A stretch of DNA of 64,000 bases from Nitrospirota bacterium (GTDB taxonomy: Bacteria; Nitrospirota; Nitrospiria; 2-01-FULL-66-17): positions 42,262-106,261 of the forward strand of contig JBFLXB010000010.1 of assembly GCA_040757335.1 (NCBI GenBank). Direction: 5' to 3'. Below are positions 25,113 to 33,018 of the stretch, piece after piece. Within the stretch, counting starts at the first letter, position 1. Each line of letters starts with the position of its first letter. A model generated the notes under the pieces. The model ran no database searches, was not told the origin of the DNA, and worked only from the letters and a program-made list of their open reading frames with translations. The position numbers and the translations under genes are program-made.

Positions 25113-25520
25113 ATGTCGTTCCGTTCCAGGGAGCGACGCCATACGCTGATGGGTCTGTTCGTCATCTGGACCGGGATGGCGGGGGTCTTCCTGTGTCTGG
25201 CCGGGGTTCTCATTCTCGGCTGGCAGGTCTACGTGTTCGTCAAGTTCGGGACGTGGCTCTCCAAGCCGTTGCTCGGGTTGGTGTTGGACTTTGTCGACCT
25301 GAATACCTCCTGGTTGGTGCATCCGAAATCGTATGCCGCGGCTCACGTCGTCTTGACCGGGGTCCTCGGGTTCATCCCGGTCTCGGTGTTTCTCATCGTC
25401 GCGGGCCTGTCGCTGATCACTGCGGCTCACGCGGTGGGCGGACGCCCGCCCGCGAAGCGGCATTGGGAGGAAGCCGGTCGTGAACCGATCTCTTCGGACG
25501 AGTGGTTCGGGAGGAACTGA
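25113..25520 (+). CDS. Small membrane protein of unknown function
   Basis: 135 residues with a basic N-terminus, a first membrane segment at about 13-43 and a second at about 78-105, and an amphipathic stretch between. The C-terminus is polar and probably cytoplasmic. ATG 25113 has GCGGAG about 8 nt upstream. It ends 3 bp before the AlgH-family gene, so the two are probably co-transcribed. No catalytic residues are recognised. Confidence 0.65.
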   Translation: MSFRSRERRHTLMGLFVIWTGMAGVFLCLAGVLILGWQVYVFVKFGTWLSKPLLGLVLDFVDLNTSWLVHPKSYAAAHVVLTGVLGFIPVSVFLIVAGLSLITAAHAVGGRPPAKRHWEEAGREPISSDEWFGRN

Positions 25521-25523
25521 ATC

Positions 25524-26189
25524 GTGTCGGTCCCAAGGTGGACCCGAAGGCGCAGATCCCGTCGGACCGGGGCGCCGCAACCGGTGACGTCGAAGGCCGC
25601 CCGGTGGTCGGTGATCGCGGCACTGCTGGCGGCGACGCTTGCGGGGACCGACCGCGTGCAGGCCGAACCGGTCAAGCTCGGCAAAGGGCTGTTTCTTATC
25701 GCCGAACCATCGCTCCGCGACCCCAACTTTCGTGAAACGGTCATCTTGATCACGCACCATAATGCCACGGGCACGATGGGCGTCGTCATCAACCGCCCCA
25801 CGACCACTCCATTGTCACACCTGTTGGAGGATCATGAAGATCTCGCGGAGCTGGCGGACACGCTTCACCTCGGCGGGCCGGTGGATCGGGGCGTCCTGTT
25901 GTTGCTCGTGCGTTCGTTGGCCAGGCCGGACCACGCCGATCATGTGTTCGACCACGTGTACTTCAGTCAGTCCTTGGACGTCCTGATCGACGCGTTAAAG
26001 AGCCACGATCCCAACACCGCGGTTCGGCTGTTCTCGGGTTACGCGGGATGGGCGCCCGGACAGCTTGCCGACGAAATCACGCGCGGAAGTTGGCGGGTGG
26101 TCCCGGCGGATCCGACGGTTGTCTTCGATCGCGACGCCGATGTGATTTGGAGGGAAATGATCCGGAGGACGTCAGAGCAATATATCTGA
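25524..26189 (+). CDS. YqgE/AlgH family protein with an apparent signal peptide
   Basis: 221 residues. The domain from about residue 50 onward carries AlgH/DUF179 features: Gly-Lys-Gly-Leu-Phe-Leu-Ile-Ala near the start, then Phe-Arg-Glu-Thr-Val-Ile-Leu-Ile, Gly-Val-Val-Ile-Asn-Arg-Pro, Leu-Gly-Gly-Pro-Val, and Gly-Tyr-Ala-Gly-Trp-Ala-Pro-Gly-Gln-Leu. Family members are usually cytoplasmic and about 185 residues long. Here an N-terminal extension has an arginine-rich start, a hydrophobic core (Ala-Ala-Leu-Leu-Ala-Ala-Thr-Leu-Ala) and Val-Gln-Ala, like a Sec or Tat signal. GGGAGG lies 9 nt before GTG 25524. The role of the family is unclear, and export is inferred. Confidence 0.82.
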   Translation: MSVPRWTRRRRSRRTGAPQPVTSKAARWSVIAALLAATLAGTDRVQAEPVKLGKGLFLIAEPSLRDPNFRETVILITHHNATGTMGVVINRPTTTPLSHLLEDHEDLAELADTLHLGGPVDRGVLLLLVRSLARPDHADHVFDHVYFSQSLDVLIDALKSHDPNTAVRLFSGYAGWAPGQLADEITRGSWRVVPADPTVVFDRDADVIWREMIRRTSEQYI

Positions 26190-26199
26190 TTCCGGGGCG

Positions 26200-26538
26200 T
26201 CAGGACGAGGCGTTGCCCTCGGACTTGGACGACGGCGGGGACGACCCGCCGCCTCCGTCTGATTTCTTCTCGGGGGTGCTGGTGGCAGCCGGCGCGCTCG
26301 ACGGTTTGCTCTCCTCAGCCTTCTTGTCGGCCGGCGCGTCGTCGGTCTTGCTCTTGCCTTTCGCCGAGTAATCCGTGATGTACCAGCCGGAGCCCTTGAA
26401 CTGGAGCGCGGGCGGGGCGATCAGTCTCTTCACGACGCCTTTGCACTTGGGACATTCCGCCAGCGGGGCGTCGCTGACCTTCTGGATCAACTCGACGCGG
26501 TGGTGACACGTCTGACATTCGTATTCGTAAATCGGCAC
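26200..26538 (-). CDS. FmdB-family zinc ribbon protein
   Basis: 112 residues. The N-terminal 45 residues form the FmdB/CxxC regulatory zinc ribbon with Cys8-x2-Cys11 and Cys29-x2-Cys32 and the typical Met-Pro-Ile-Tyr-Glu-Tyr-Glu-Cys start. A Gly-Ser-Gly-Trp-Tyr-x-Thr-Asp-Tyr segment follows. The last 50 residues are low-complexity Lys/Ser/Ala/Pro. A perfect AAGGAGG lies 6 nt before the GTG at 26538. Its role is unknown and it may bind nucleic acid. It lies just downstream of aspC on the same strand. Confidence 0.88.
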   Translation of the reverse strand: MPIYEYECQTCHHRVELIQKVSDAPLAECPKCKGVVKRLIAPPALQFKGSGWYITDYSAKGKSKTDDAPADKKAEESKPSSAPAATSTPEKKSDGGGGSSPPSSKSEGNASS

Positions 26539-26548
26539 GCAGACCTCC

Positions 26549-27742
26549 TTAATGCAGCTTCGACAACGCGGCTTTCATCCGATCGAGCCCTGTCCGGATC
26601 TTATCCAACGACGTGGCATACGACAAGCGGATGTGGCCGTCGGCCCCGAACCCCGCGCCAGCCACCACCGCCACTCTTGCTTCATCGAGCAGATAGGTGG
26701 CGAGATCATCGGAGTTTTTGATCGTCGTTGATCCGGTCTGTTTGCCGTAATACCACGCGACGTGCGGAAACGCGTAAAACGCGCCTTGGGGCCGAAAACA
26801 CGTGACGCCCGGCATCGCGGACAGACGCTGGATCATCTCGGCGCGACGGGCGGCGAACTCGTCCACCATGCGGTCGATCGACGCCCGTGAACCGCGCAGC
26901 GCCGCCACCGCGGCTTTTTGAGAAATCGACGCGGGGTTGGACGTGCTCTGGCTCTGCATGGTCGCCACCGCGGTCATCAGCGCGGCGGGGCCCGCGGCGT
27001 ACCCGATCCGCCACCCCGTCATCGCGTAGGTCTTCGACACGCCGTCCACCACGACCGTGTTGGCCTGCATCTCCGGCGAGAGCGAGGCGATACTGATGTG
27101 CCGAAATCCGTCATACACGATCTGGCCGTAGATCTCGTCCGAGATCACGACCAACCGGTGGCGCAACGCCACCTCCGCGATGCGCTCGAGGTGCGTTTTG
27201 GCGTACCCCGCGCCGGTGGGATTGGACGGGGAGTTGAGGATCAGCGCCTTGGTTCGCGGCGTGATCGCGGCTTCCAGGCGTTGGGGATCGAGGATAAACC
27301 CGTTGTCCGCGCTGGTGGGCACGAACACCGGGCTCGCATCGTTGAGTAACACTTGGTCCGGATACGACACCCAGTAGGGCGCGGGGATGATCACCTCGTC
27401 TCCGGCCTCGAACAGGGCCTGCGCCAGATTATAGAGCGTGTGTTTGGCTCCGCACGACACCACGATTTGGTTCGACTGATACTGCAGCCCCCGGTCAGCC
27501 TCCAGTCGCGCGACGATCGCTTGCTTGAGTTCGTCGGTTCCTGCCGGCGGCGTGTATTTCGTAAACCCCGCGCGGATCGCCGCGATGGCGGCCTCTTTGA
27601 CGGGCTCGGGCGTGTCGAAATCCGGCTCACCCACGCCGAAATCGATCACGTCGATGCCTTGCGCCGCCATGGCCTTGGCGCGGGCGGCCATGGCCATGGT
27701 GGGGGAGGGTTGGATGCGGCCGACCCGCTTCGCCAGCTTCAT
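26549..27742 (-). CDS. aspC: Class I aminotransferase, aspartate aminotransferase type
   Basis: 397 residues, fold-type I PLP enzyme of the bacterial AspB (subgroup I-gamma) type. The PLP lysine is Lys237 in Gly-Val-Ser-Lys-Thr-Tyr-Ala-Met-Thr-Gly-Trp-Arg. Asn-Ser-Pro-Ser-Asn-Pro-Thr-Gly near 170 and a C-terminal Arg in Arg-Leu-Ser-Tyr-Ala fit substrate dicarboxylate binding. It transfers amino groups between aspartate and 2-oxoglutarate, and related enzymes also use prephenate. Its ATG overlaps the coaD stop (ATGA), so rsmD-coaD-aspC form one operon. Confidence 0.9.
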   Translation of the reverse strand: MKLAKRVGRIQPSPTMAMAARAKAMAAQGIDVIDFGVGEPDFDTPEPVKEAAIAAIRAGFTKYTPPAGTDELKQAIVARLEADRGLQYQSNQIVVSCGAKHTLYNLAQALFEAGDEVIIPAPYWVSYPDQVLLNDASPVFVPTSADNGFILDPQRLEAAITPRTKALILNSPSNPTGAGYAKTHLERIAEVALRHRLVVISDEIYGQIVYDGFRHISIASLSPEMQANTVVVDGVSKTYAMTGWRIGYAAGPAALMTAVATMQSQSTSNPASISQKAAVAALRGSRASIDRMVDEFAARRAEMIQRLSAMPGVTCFRPQGAFYAFPHVAWYYGKQTGSTTIKNSDDLATYLLDEARVAVVAGAGFGADGHIRLSYATSLDKIRTGLDRMKAALSKLH

Positions 27743-28227
27743 CGGCGCCCGCCGAATTTTTCGCGCAGCCGGCTGGCGACCAGGGGAGGAACCAGACTGT
27801 CCACGTTCCCTCCGTAACTCGCCACGTTTTTGATGATCGTCGAGGTCAAGAACGAATATTCCACGCTCGGCATGAGGAACAAGGTCTCCACGGTCTGATC
27901 GAGGCTGCGGTTCATCATCGCCATCTGCAGCTCGTATTCAAAATCGGACACCGCGCGCAGCCCTCGGATAATGGCGTGGGCGTCCTTCTGTCGGAGGTAG
28001 TCGACCAGCAGACCATCGAACGCCTCCACCGTGACCCGGTCCATCCCGTCGGTCGCGACAATCGCCATCTCCAATCGGTCCTTGATGTCGAACAACGGCG
28101 CCTTCTGAGGGTTCGCCGACACCGCGAGAATGACCGTGTCGAACACGCTCAGGCTGCGGCGAACAATGTCCAGGTGGCCGTTCGTAATGGGGTCGAACGT
28201 GCCCGGGCACACACCGATGCGCGTCAT
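27739..28227 (-). CDS. coaD: Phosphopantetheine adenylyltransferase
   Basis: 162 residues, standard length. It has the nucleotidyltransferase Gly-Thr-Phe-Asp-Pro-Ile-Thr-Asn-Gly-His motif at about 9-18, Arg-Gly-Leu-Arg-Ala-Val-Ser-Asp-Phe-Glu-Tyr-Glu in the middle, and a C-terminal Ser-Ser/Thr-Ser-Thr-Ile-Ile-Lys segment. It catalyses the fourth step of coenzyme A synthesis. ATG 28227 overlaps the stop of rsmD by 4 bp. The rsmD-coaD pair is conserved in many bacteria. Confidence 0.95.
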   Translation of the reverse strand: MTRIGVCPGTFDPITNGHLDIVRRSLSVFDTVILAVSANPQKAPLFDIKDRLEMAIVATDGMDRVTVEAFDGLLVDYLRQKDAHAIIRGLRAVSDFEYELQMAMMNRSLDQTVETLFLMPSVEYSFLTSTIIKNVASYGGNVDSLVPPLVASRLREKFGGRR

Positions 28228-28793
28228 GCCGGCGCCTCCCGCTCGAAGAGGGACAAGGCCGTGTCGCCATACCGGTAGGTTTTGACGAACGCGACCGGCG
28301 TCTCGGGCGGCGGGAGCTGGACTCCATAAGCGTGTTCGACCACCAGATATCCGCCCTTGGCCAGACCAAGCCCCGCGACGAACGGCCTGAGGAGACGGAG
28401 CGCTTCCTGGCGGCGGTAAGGAGGATCCGCGAAGATCAGCTCTGCGGTCTCTTCGGGGTGCGCCTTCAAATGACGAATCAAGCCTGCCACGCCGCGACCA
28501 CTCCACACCGTGGCCTCGTGTGAGGCCACGCCGCACGCGGCCAGGTTGGCCTCCAGGCTCGCGCGAGCCGCGGGGTCGTCTTCGACGAACAGGGCGTGCG
28601 CCGCGCCGCGGCTCAACGCCTCGAGACCCACGCTGCCCGTACCCGCGAACAGGTCCATGACCTTCGCCCTTTCGACCCGTGATCCCAGGATGTTGAACAA
28701 GGCGCTTCTCACCATGTCCGACGTGGGGCGTACGTCGTAGCCCTTCGGCACCCGCAAGCGCCGGCCCTTGAAGCGGCCCGCGATCACGCGCAT
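28224..28793 (-). CDS. rsmD: 16S rRNA (guanine966-N2)-methyltransferase
   Basis: 189 residues. The SAM-binding motif Leu-Phe-Ala-Gly-Thr-Gly-Ser-Val-Gly-Leu-Glu-Ala and the catalytic Asp-Pro-Pro-Tyr identify the RsmD family of N2-guanine methyltransferases. The N-terminal Met-Arg-Val-Ile-Ala-Gly-x-Phe-Lys-Gly-Arg is typical. It is first in the rsmD-coaD-aspC operon. A MITE-like repeat lies upstream. Confidence 0.93.
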   Translation of the reverse strand: MRVIAGRFKGRRLRVPKGYDVRPTSDMVRSALFNILGSRVERAKVMDLFAGTGSVGLEALSRGAAHALFVEDDPAARASLEANLAACGVASHEATVWSGRGVAGLIRHLKAHPEETAELIFADPPYRRQEALRLLRPFVAGLGLAKGGYLVVEHAYGVQLPPPETPVAFVKTYRYGDTALSLFEREAPA

Positions 28794-28858
28794 CGCAGTG
28801 CCGGCCCCGTTCGTCGGGCCGGGTACCTTAGCACGCGCTCAAAACACGGGTCAACCCT

Positions 28859-28986
28859 GGGAGCCTGTCCATAAACGGTCATCTGCGGCGTTGCCGCTGC
28901 GCATCCGCTCCTCACGTACGCCCTGAGTACGCTCCGGTGCGGTGCTCGCGGCGCCTTGCATCTGACACGTTTCTGAACAGGCTCCC
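28859..28986. repeat. MITE-like intergenic repeat, copy A (short form)
   Basis: 128 bp bounded by GGGAGCCTGTCCA and TGAACAGGCTCCC, a 13-bp terminal inverted repeat with one mismatch. It holds the family core that begins CATCTGCGGCGTTG (28880-28893) and ends GCATCTG. It lacks the inner GGCGCCAC hairpin module of copies B and C. It sits between the propeller lipoprotein gene and rsmD. Confidence 0.75.
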
Positions 28987-29019
28987 ACCGCGGAGCGGTG
29001 GGGCCGGAATCGAATGTTG

Positions 29020-30216
29020 TCATTGGCGAACTAATTCTAACTTACTGAGGCCTTTCCACGTGCCGAACCAGCGCACGCCGCGCGCGTCGAACGCCATGGA
29101 AAACACGTTGTTGTCGAGCAGGCCGTCGCGCGTGGTGTAGGTCCGCCAACGGTCGTCGCGGTACCAACTCGCGCCGCCGTCGGTCCCGGCCCACAACACG
29201 CCGTCCCGGTCGACTCCCAACGCGTGGATATAGTTGCCGCCCAACCCGTCCGCCTTGGTAAACGTCGTCCACCGCTTGCCGTCGAAGCGACTCAACCCCG
29301 CGCCCCACGTGCCGAACCACTTCGCGCCGGTGCCGTCGATCGCGATCGCCAGCACGTAGTTGGGGTTCGCCTGACCGGTCCCCTTGTACTCAGCGGTGTG
29401 GTGAGGGCTGGGCGGCTCGCCGGCGGTCTTGGACGGCAGCGTGCTCGGGTCGGCGCCGAGACCGTCGCGATGCGTGTACGTGGTCCACCGGGTGCCGTCG
29501 AACCGATTCACCCCCCCCTCGGTGCCCAGCCAGAGGGCGCCGTCGCCGTCCACCGCGATGGCGTAGACCCACTTGTCCACCAGGCCGTCCTCAACGGTAT
29601 AGGTTTCGAACTCGCAGGGCCGGACGCCGGGCGACGTGTGATCGCCGCGCCCCGGGCTCAACGGAAAGCAGTCGCGCCCCACGATGCGGCTTAAGCCTTT
29701 CCAGGTCGCGACCCATGCGCCGCCGCGGGTGTCGAACGCCACATCATACACCCACAGGTCGCCGAGACCGCGGCCGGGCGTATACCGGGTCCACTGCTCG
29801 CCGTACGTGACGACGCGGCCGGCGCCATACGGCGTGAACGTGAACCAACTCGCCCCGTCGAACACCGAGAGCCCCCCGCCGTAAGTGCCGATCCAGACGC
29901 GGTCGCGCGAGTCCACACGAACCGCGTACACGCCGTTGCTGAGCAACCCGCCGCTGGTGCGGGCCGCGGTATAGATCTCGTGGGTATCGTGTGTTTCGGC
30001 GTCGTAGCGGATGACGCCGTTCGACAACCCGAGCCAGAGATACCGTCCGTTGATGGCGATGGATTTCACGTTCGCCCCGGTTTCGAAGTTCGTCCATTTG
30101 CCGGTCGGAGGGGTGCGGGGAACCGGCGAACAGGAGGACAGCGTGGCGAGCGCGAGCAGGCCCGACGCGAGCCACGCGATGACAAGGCGATGGTCGTGAA
30201 TGTCGTGAGGCGTCAA
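29020..30216 (-). CDS. Beta-propeller lipoprotein (two-component regulator propeller repeats)
   Basis: About 398 residues from TTG 30216, the only in-frame start that keeps the signal peptide. A lipobox Leu-Ser-Ser-Cys at Cys29 indicates a lipoprotein. The rest is a series of propeller blades with recurring Asp-x-x-Gly-x-x-Trp-x-Gly-Thr and Gly-Leu-Ser-x-Phe-Asp-Gly-x-x-Trp elements, as in the extracellular sensor part of hybrid two-component systems. No kinase domain is present, so it may sense or bind a ligand in the periplasm. It lies downstream of a divergent tRNA promoter and upstream of repeat copy A. Confidence 0.8.
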   Translation of the reverse strand: MTPHDIHDHRLVIAWLASGLLALATLSSCSPVPRTPPTGKWTNFETGANVKSIAINGRYLWLGLSNGVIRYDAETHDTHEIYTAARTSGGLLSNGVYAVRVDSRDRVWIGTYGGGLSVFDGASWFTFTPYGAGRVVTYGEQWTRYTPGRGLGDLWVYDVAFDTRGGAWVATWKGLSRIVGRDCFPLSPGRGDHTSPGVRPCEFETYTVEDGLVDKWVYAIAVDGDGALWLGTEGGVNRFDGTRWTTYTHRDGLGADPSTLPSKTAGEPPSPHHTAEYKGTGQANPNYVLAIAIDGTGAKWFGTWGAGLSRFDGKRWTTFTKADGLGGNYIHALGVDRDGVLWAGTDGGASWYRDDRWRTYTTRDGLLDNNVFSMAFDARGVRWFGTWKGLSKLELVRQ

Positions 30217-30255
30217 CGGAAACGTGTCTCGCGTGACGGTTCGGTGGTGGACTCG

Positions 30256-30285
30256 TTGACAATGCGCGATTCGGATTGCTATAGT
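30256..30285 (+). promoter_or_regulatory. Sigma70 promoter of the tRNA pair
   Basis: TTGACA (30256-30261), an 18-bp spacer and TATAGT (30280-30285). The predicted start near 30292 is about 57 nt before tRNA-Val. Confidence 0.85.
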
Positions 30286-30348
30286 CTACGCGGTTTTTTG
30301 AGGCATCGCAACGCGCCGCGCGCCGCGTGGCGGCGCGGAGAATCCCAC

Positions 30349-30421
30349 GGGCGGATAGCTCAATTGGGAGAGCGCTGCCCTTACAAGGCAGAGGTCAGGC
30401 GTTCGATCCGCCTTCCGCCTA
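30349..30421 (+). tRNA. tRNA-Val (anticodon TAC)
   Basis: A full cloverleaf. The acceptor GGGCGGA pairs with TCCGCCT (one G-U), the D arm is GCTC/GAGC, the anticodon stem is CTGCC/GGCAG with loop CTTACAA (anticodon TAC), the variable loop is AGGTC, and the T arm AGGCG/CGCCT carries TTCGATC. The discriminator is A. CCA is not encoded, because TGC follows. Confidence 0.95.
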
Positions 30422-30539
30422 TGCCGTCGACAACCGAGCGGTCAGCCCACGGGTGATCGCTCACGGAGAGCCGGAGAGCGGTCGTCTCGGTGCTCGTTGT
30501 GAGCCATGGTCCGTGGGCTGTGAGCTGGTTCTTATGTGC

Positions 30540-30616
<77 letters not shown>

Positions 30617-30757
30617 TACCTCGCTTGCGGAGCGCAATGCAGGCGCGACTCCCCGCGCCGAGGCTGCGAGAGGTCATTGAAATTCGCAGTGCTCCCTATC
30701 GACCTAACTCAACACGCGGCGGCTTCTTCCCTCCCTAGTCCGAGGCTGCGAACAGAG

Positions 30758-30785
30758 TTGATACCCTCGCTTCAGGCGCTATCAT
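30758..30785 (+). promoter_or_regulatory. Sigma70 promoter of the tol operon
   Basis: TTGATA (30758-30763), a 16-bp spacer and TATCAT (30780-30785), with a predicted start near 30792, 34 nt before tolQ. Confidence 0.7.
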
Positions 30786-30825
30786 GTGTCGTGTCAGCGG
30801 GTCATAGATTCCGGGAGGATTGCAA

Positions 30826-31539
30826 GTGACTTCTTCATCGATCGATCTCGCCGACCTTGTGATGTCCGCCAGTCCCGTGAGCCAAGCGGTGCTCGTGGTG
30901 CTGCTGCTTTTCTCGATCTTCTCGTGGGCGGTGATCCTCTATAAATGGCGACTGTTTCGCACGGTCCGGATTCAGGATCGTCGATTTTTGGCCGTGTACG
31001 AAGCCTTGGACGACCCCACCGAGGTTCGGCGCCGCAGCGCGACGATCGTGCGGAGCCCCATGGCCGAGTTGTTCGCCGAGGCGCACCGGACCGCGTTGAG
31101 CCATGAGGGGAGTGAAGCGAACGCGGGAGGTCGGGGCAACGGAGGCGTCCGTCGCTTGGAGCGTGCCCTGAGGCAGATCTCCGAACGGCAGTTGCTGCAG
31201 GAGGAAGAGTACCTGTCTTCGCTCGCCACCGTCGGCAACGTGTCGCCCTTTGTGGGGCTATTCGGCACGGTGCTCGGCATCATCCAGGCCTTTCAGACCA
31301 TCGGGCGGACGGGTACCGCGAGCATCGCGGCCGTGGCTCCGGGGGTGGCCGAGGCGTTGGTGGCGACCGCGGCCGGTCTGCTCGCCGCCATCCCGGCCGT
31401 GATCGCCTACAATTATTTTCTGACGCAGATACGACGCCATGCCACCAACCTCGACGTGTTTCGACAGGACCTCATCGGATTGGTCGAGTCGCGGGTTCCG
31501 GGTACGTCGGTTCTTTCAGAGACCTCTCGTCGGGTGTGA
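30826..31539 (+). CDS. tolQ: TolQ/ExbB-like proton channel protein
   Basis: About 237 residues from GTG 30826, which has GGGAGG 7 nt upstream. There is one N-terminal transmembrane helix (about 18-40) and two C-terminal helices (about 150-170 and 185-205) with the Gly-Leu-Phe-Gly-Thr-Val-Leu-Gly-Ile motif and Val-Ala-Thr-Ala-Ala-Gly-Leu. It forms the inner-membrane stator with TolR and harvests proton motive force for outer-membrane constriction. Context with TolR and TolB favours TolQ over ExbB. Confidence 0.92.
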   Translation: MTSSSIDLADLVMSASPVSQAVLVVLLLFSIFSWAVILYKWRLFRTVRIQDRRFLAVYEALDDPTEVRRRSATIVRSPMAELFAEAHRTALSHEGSEANAGGRGNGGVRRLERALRQISERQLLQEEEYLSSLATVGNVSPFVGLFGTVLGIIQAFQTIGRTGTASIAAVAPGVAEALVATAAGLLAAIPAVIAYNYFLTQIRRHATNLDVFRQDLIGLVESRVPGTSVLSETSRRV

Positions 31540-31542
31540 CCC

Positions 31543-31965
31543 ATGCTGAGCGATCGACGACGCACCGACCCGGGACGTCCACTGGCCGAGATCAACGTCG
31601 TACCGCTGGTGGACGTGGTCCTGGTCTTGTTGATTATCTTTATGATCACGGCGCCGCTGATGTTGCGTGGGATCGACATCGACCTGCCCAAATCCTCGGT
31701 CAACACGATCAAGCCGGAGGACCGAATCGTGGTCACGGTGGCGCGCGATCGCGCCGTGTACTTGGACAAGGAACGGGTGGCGCGGGTCATGCTTGATGGG
31801 AGACTGAGCAAACTGGCCCGAGAGAAACCCGACGTCACGTTGTACCTGCGGGCCGACCGCGACGTCCCGTACGGTGCGGTGGTCGAGGTGATGGACGCGG
31901 TCAAGCGCGCGGGGATCGATCGGCTGGGGATGGTCACGCAGCCGGTGACCGGCTCCGAGCCATAG
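31543..31965 (+). CDS. tolR: TolR/ExbD-like protein
   Basis: 140 residues. A short basic N-terminus is followed by one transmembrane helix (about 17-40) containing the proton-carrying aspartate in Pro-Leu-Val-Asp-Val-Val-Leu-Val-Leu-Leu. A periplasmic ExbD fold comes next. It starts 3 bp after tolQ. Its TAG is followed directly by repeat copy B, which separates it from the TonB/TolA-like gene. Confidence 0.93.
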   Translation: MLSDRRRTDPGRPLAEINVVPLVDVVLVLLIIFMITAPLMLRGIDIDLPKSSVNTIKPEDRIVVTVARDRAVYLDKERVARVMLDGRLSKLAREKPDVTLYLRADRDVPYGAVVEVMDAVKRAGIDRLGMVTQPVTGSEP

Positions 31966-32217
31966 GGGAGCCTGTCCATGAGCGGCCATCTGCGGCGTTG
32001 TGATTCAAAAGGTGTCCCGGCCGCCTCACCGTCTCGGCGGCGCTCGTGGCTAGGCGCCACTTCTTCGTGGCGCCACTCGCCCCACGTACGACCCAGTACG
32101 CTGCGGTGCGGGGTCCTCGCTGCTTCGCCATCTGAGCGGAATGGTGCATTACATTCCGCGCCTGCCGGCGCGGTGCAGATTCCGCCTTGCATCTGGCGCG
32201 CTCCTGAACAGGCTCGG
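31966..32217. repeat. MITE-like intergenic repeat, copy B (long form) inside the tol operon
   Basis: 252 bp beginning at the base after the tolR stop with GGGAGCCTGTCCA and ending TGAACAGGCTC. It has the same core start, CATCTGCGGCGTTG (31987-32000), as copies A and C. It carries an inner hairpin GGCGCCAC-TTCTTC-GTGGCGCC (32053-32074) shared with copy C, and a further GCGGAATG/CATTCCGC stem. It encodes no protein. Confidence 0.8.
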
Positions 32218-32252
32218 ATCGCAGGGCGATCCGACAGGGACTCTCGTTACTG

Positions 32253-33014
32253 ATGCGATCTCAGACGAAACATACTGTTCCGTCACATCGAACGCGGTTT
32301 CGTCCAATGGTCGTCCTGTCGGCGACGCTGCACGTGGTGTTTGCGGTGGCGCTTGTGTGGGGGCCGTCGTGGATCAAGCCGCGCCAGATCGCGCCGGCGT
32401 ATGAAGTCCAACTCGTCAGTCTCCCGGTTGACGAGGTGCCGAAACCAAAGCCTGAGCGGGCTCCGGCGCGTCCCGAGCCGCGCAAGCCGCCCCCTCCGCC
32501 GGTCAAACCCAAGCCCGCACCGGTCAAGAAGGCCGCTCCGCCGCCCGTTGAGAAAGCCAAACCAAGCGTCAAACCCGCTCCCGCGGACATCCCCGAGGAG
32601 CCTGAGGAAGCGCCGGAGCCCGATCCGCCGACCCCCGAACCTCCGGCGCCGGTTGCCAAGGCGACGGAACCCGCTGAGCCCGGAATCCAACTCGTCACCC
32701 CGTTGATGGAAGCCGTCGCGCTCAAGTACCCCTACTACATGAATGCGCTGAAGCGGAAGATCAACGAGAACTGGTCGCCGCCGGGCGCAGGGTTTGCCGA
32801 AGCGCGCGAAGTGCTCGTGGTGTTCATCATCCTCCGGGACGGCAGTGTCCGCGGCGCCGAGGTGGAGCAGAGCTCGGGCGACGTGTTTTACGACCAGGCG
32901 GCGCTGCGTTCGGTGCTGCGGGCCACGCCCTTTCCGCCGCTTCCCGATGGATACCCCGGTCAGGACATGAAAATCCACTTCAGTTTCCTCCTTGATCCCG
33001 ATCGAATGTCGTGA
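32253..33014 (+). CDS. tolA: TonB/TolA-like energy transducer
   Basis: 253 residues with an N-terminal signal-anchor (about 19-37), a long Pro/Lys/Glu/Ala-rich periplasm-spanning stretch (about 60-150) and a C-terminal TonB-type domain (about 160-250) with Tyr-Tyr-Met-Asn-Ala-Leu-Lys and Asp-Gly-Ser-Val-Arg-Gly-Ala. It links the TolQR stator to TolB or the outer membrane. The symbol rests on position, because the C-terminal fold alone cannot separate TolA from TonB. ATG 32253 is 35 bp after repeat copy B. Confidence 0.83.
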   Translation: MRSQTKHTVPSHRTRFRPMVVLSATLHVVFAVALVWGPSWIKPRQIAPAYEVQLVSLPVDEVPKPKPERAPARPEPRKPPPPPVKPKPAPVKKAAPPPVEKAKPSVKPAPADIPEEPEEAPEPDPPTPEPPAPVAKATEPAEPGIQLVTPLMEAVALKYPYYMNALKRKINENWSPPGAGFAEAREVLVVFIILRDGSVRGAEVEQSSGDVFYDQAALRSVLRATPFPPLPDGYPGQDMKIHFSFLLDPDRMS

Positions 33015-33018
33015 CGGA

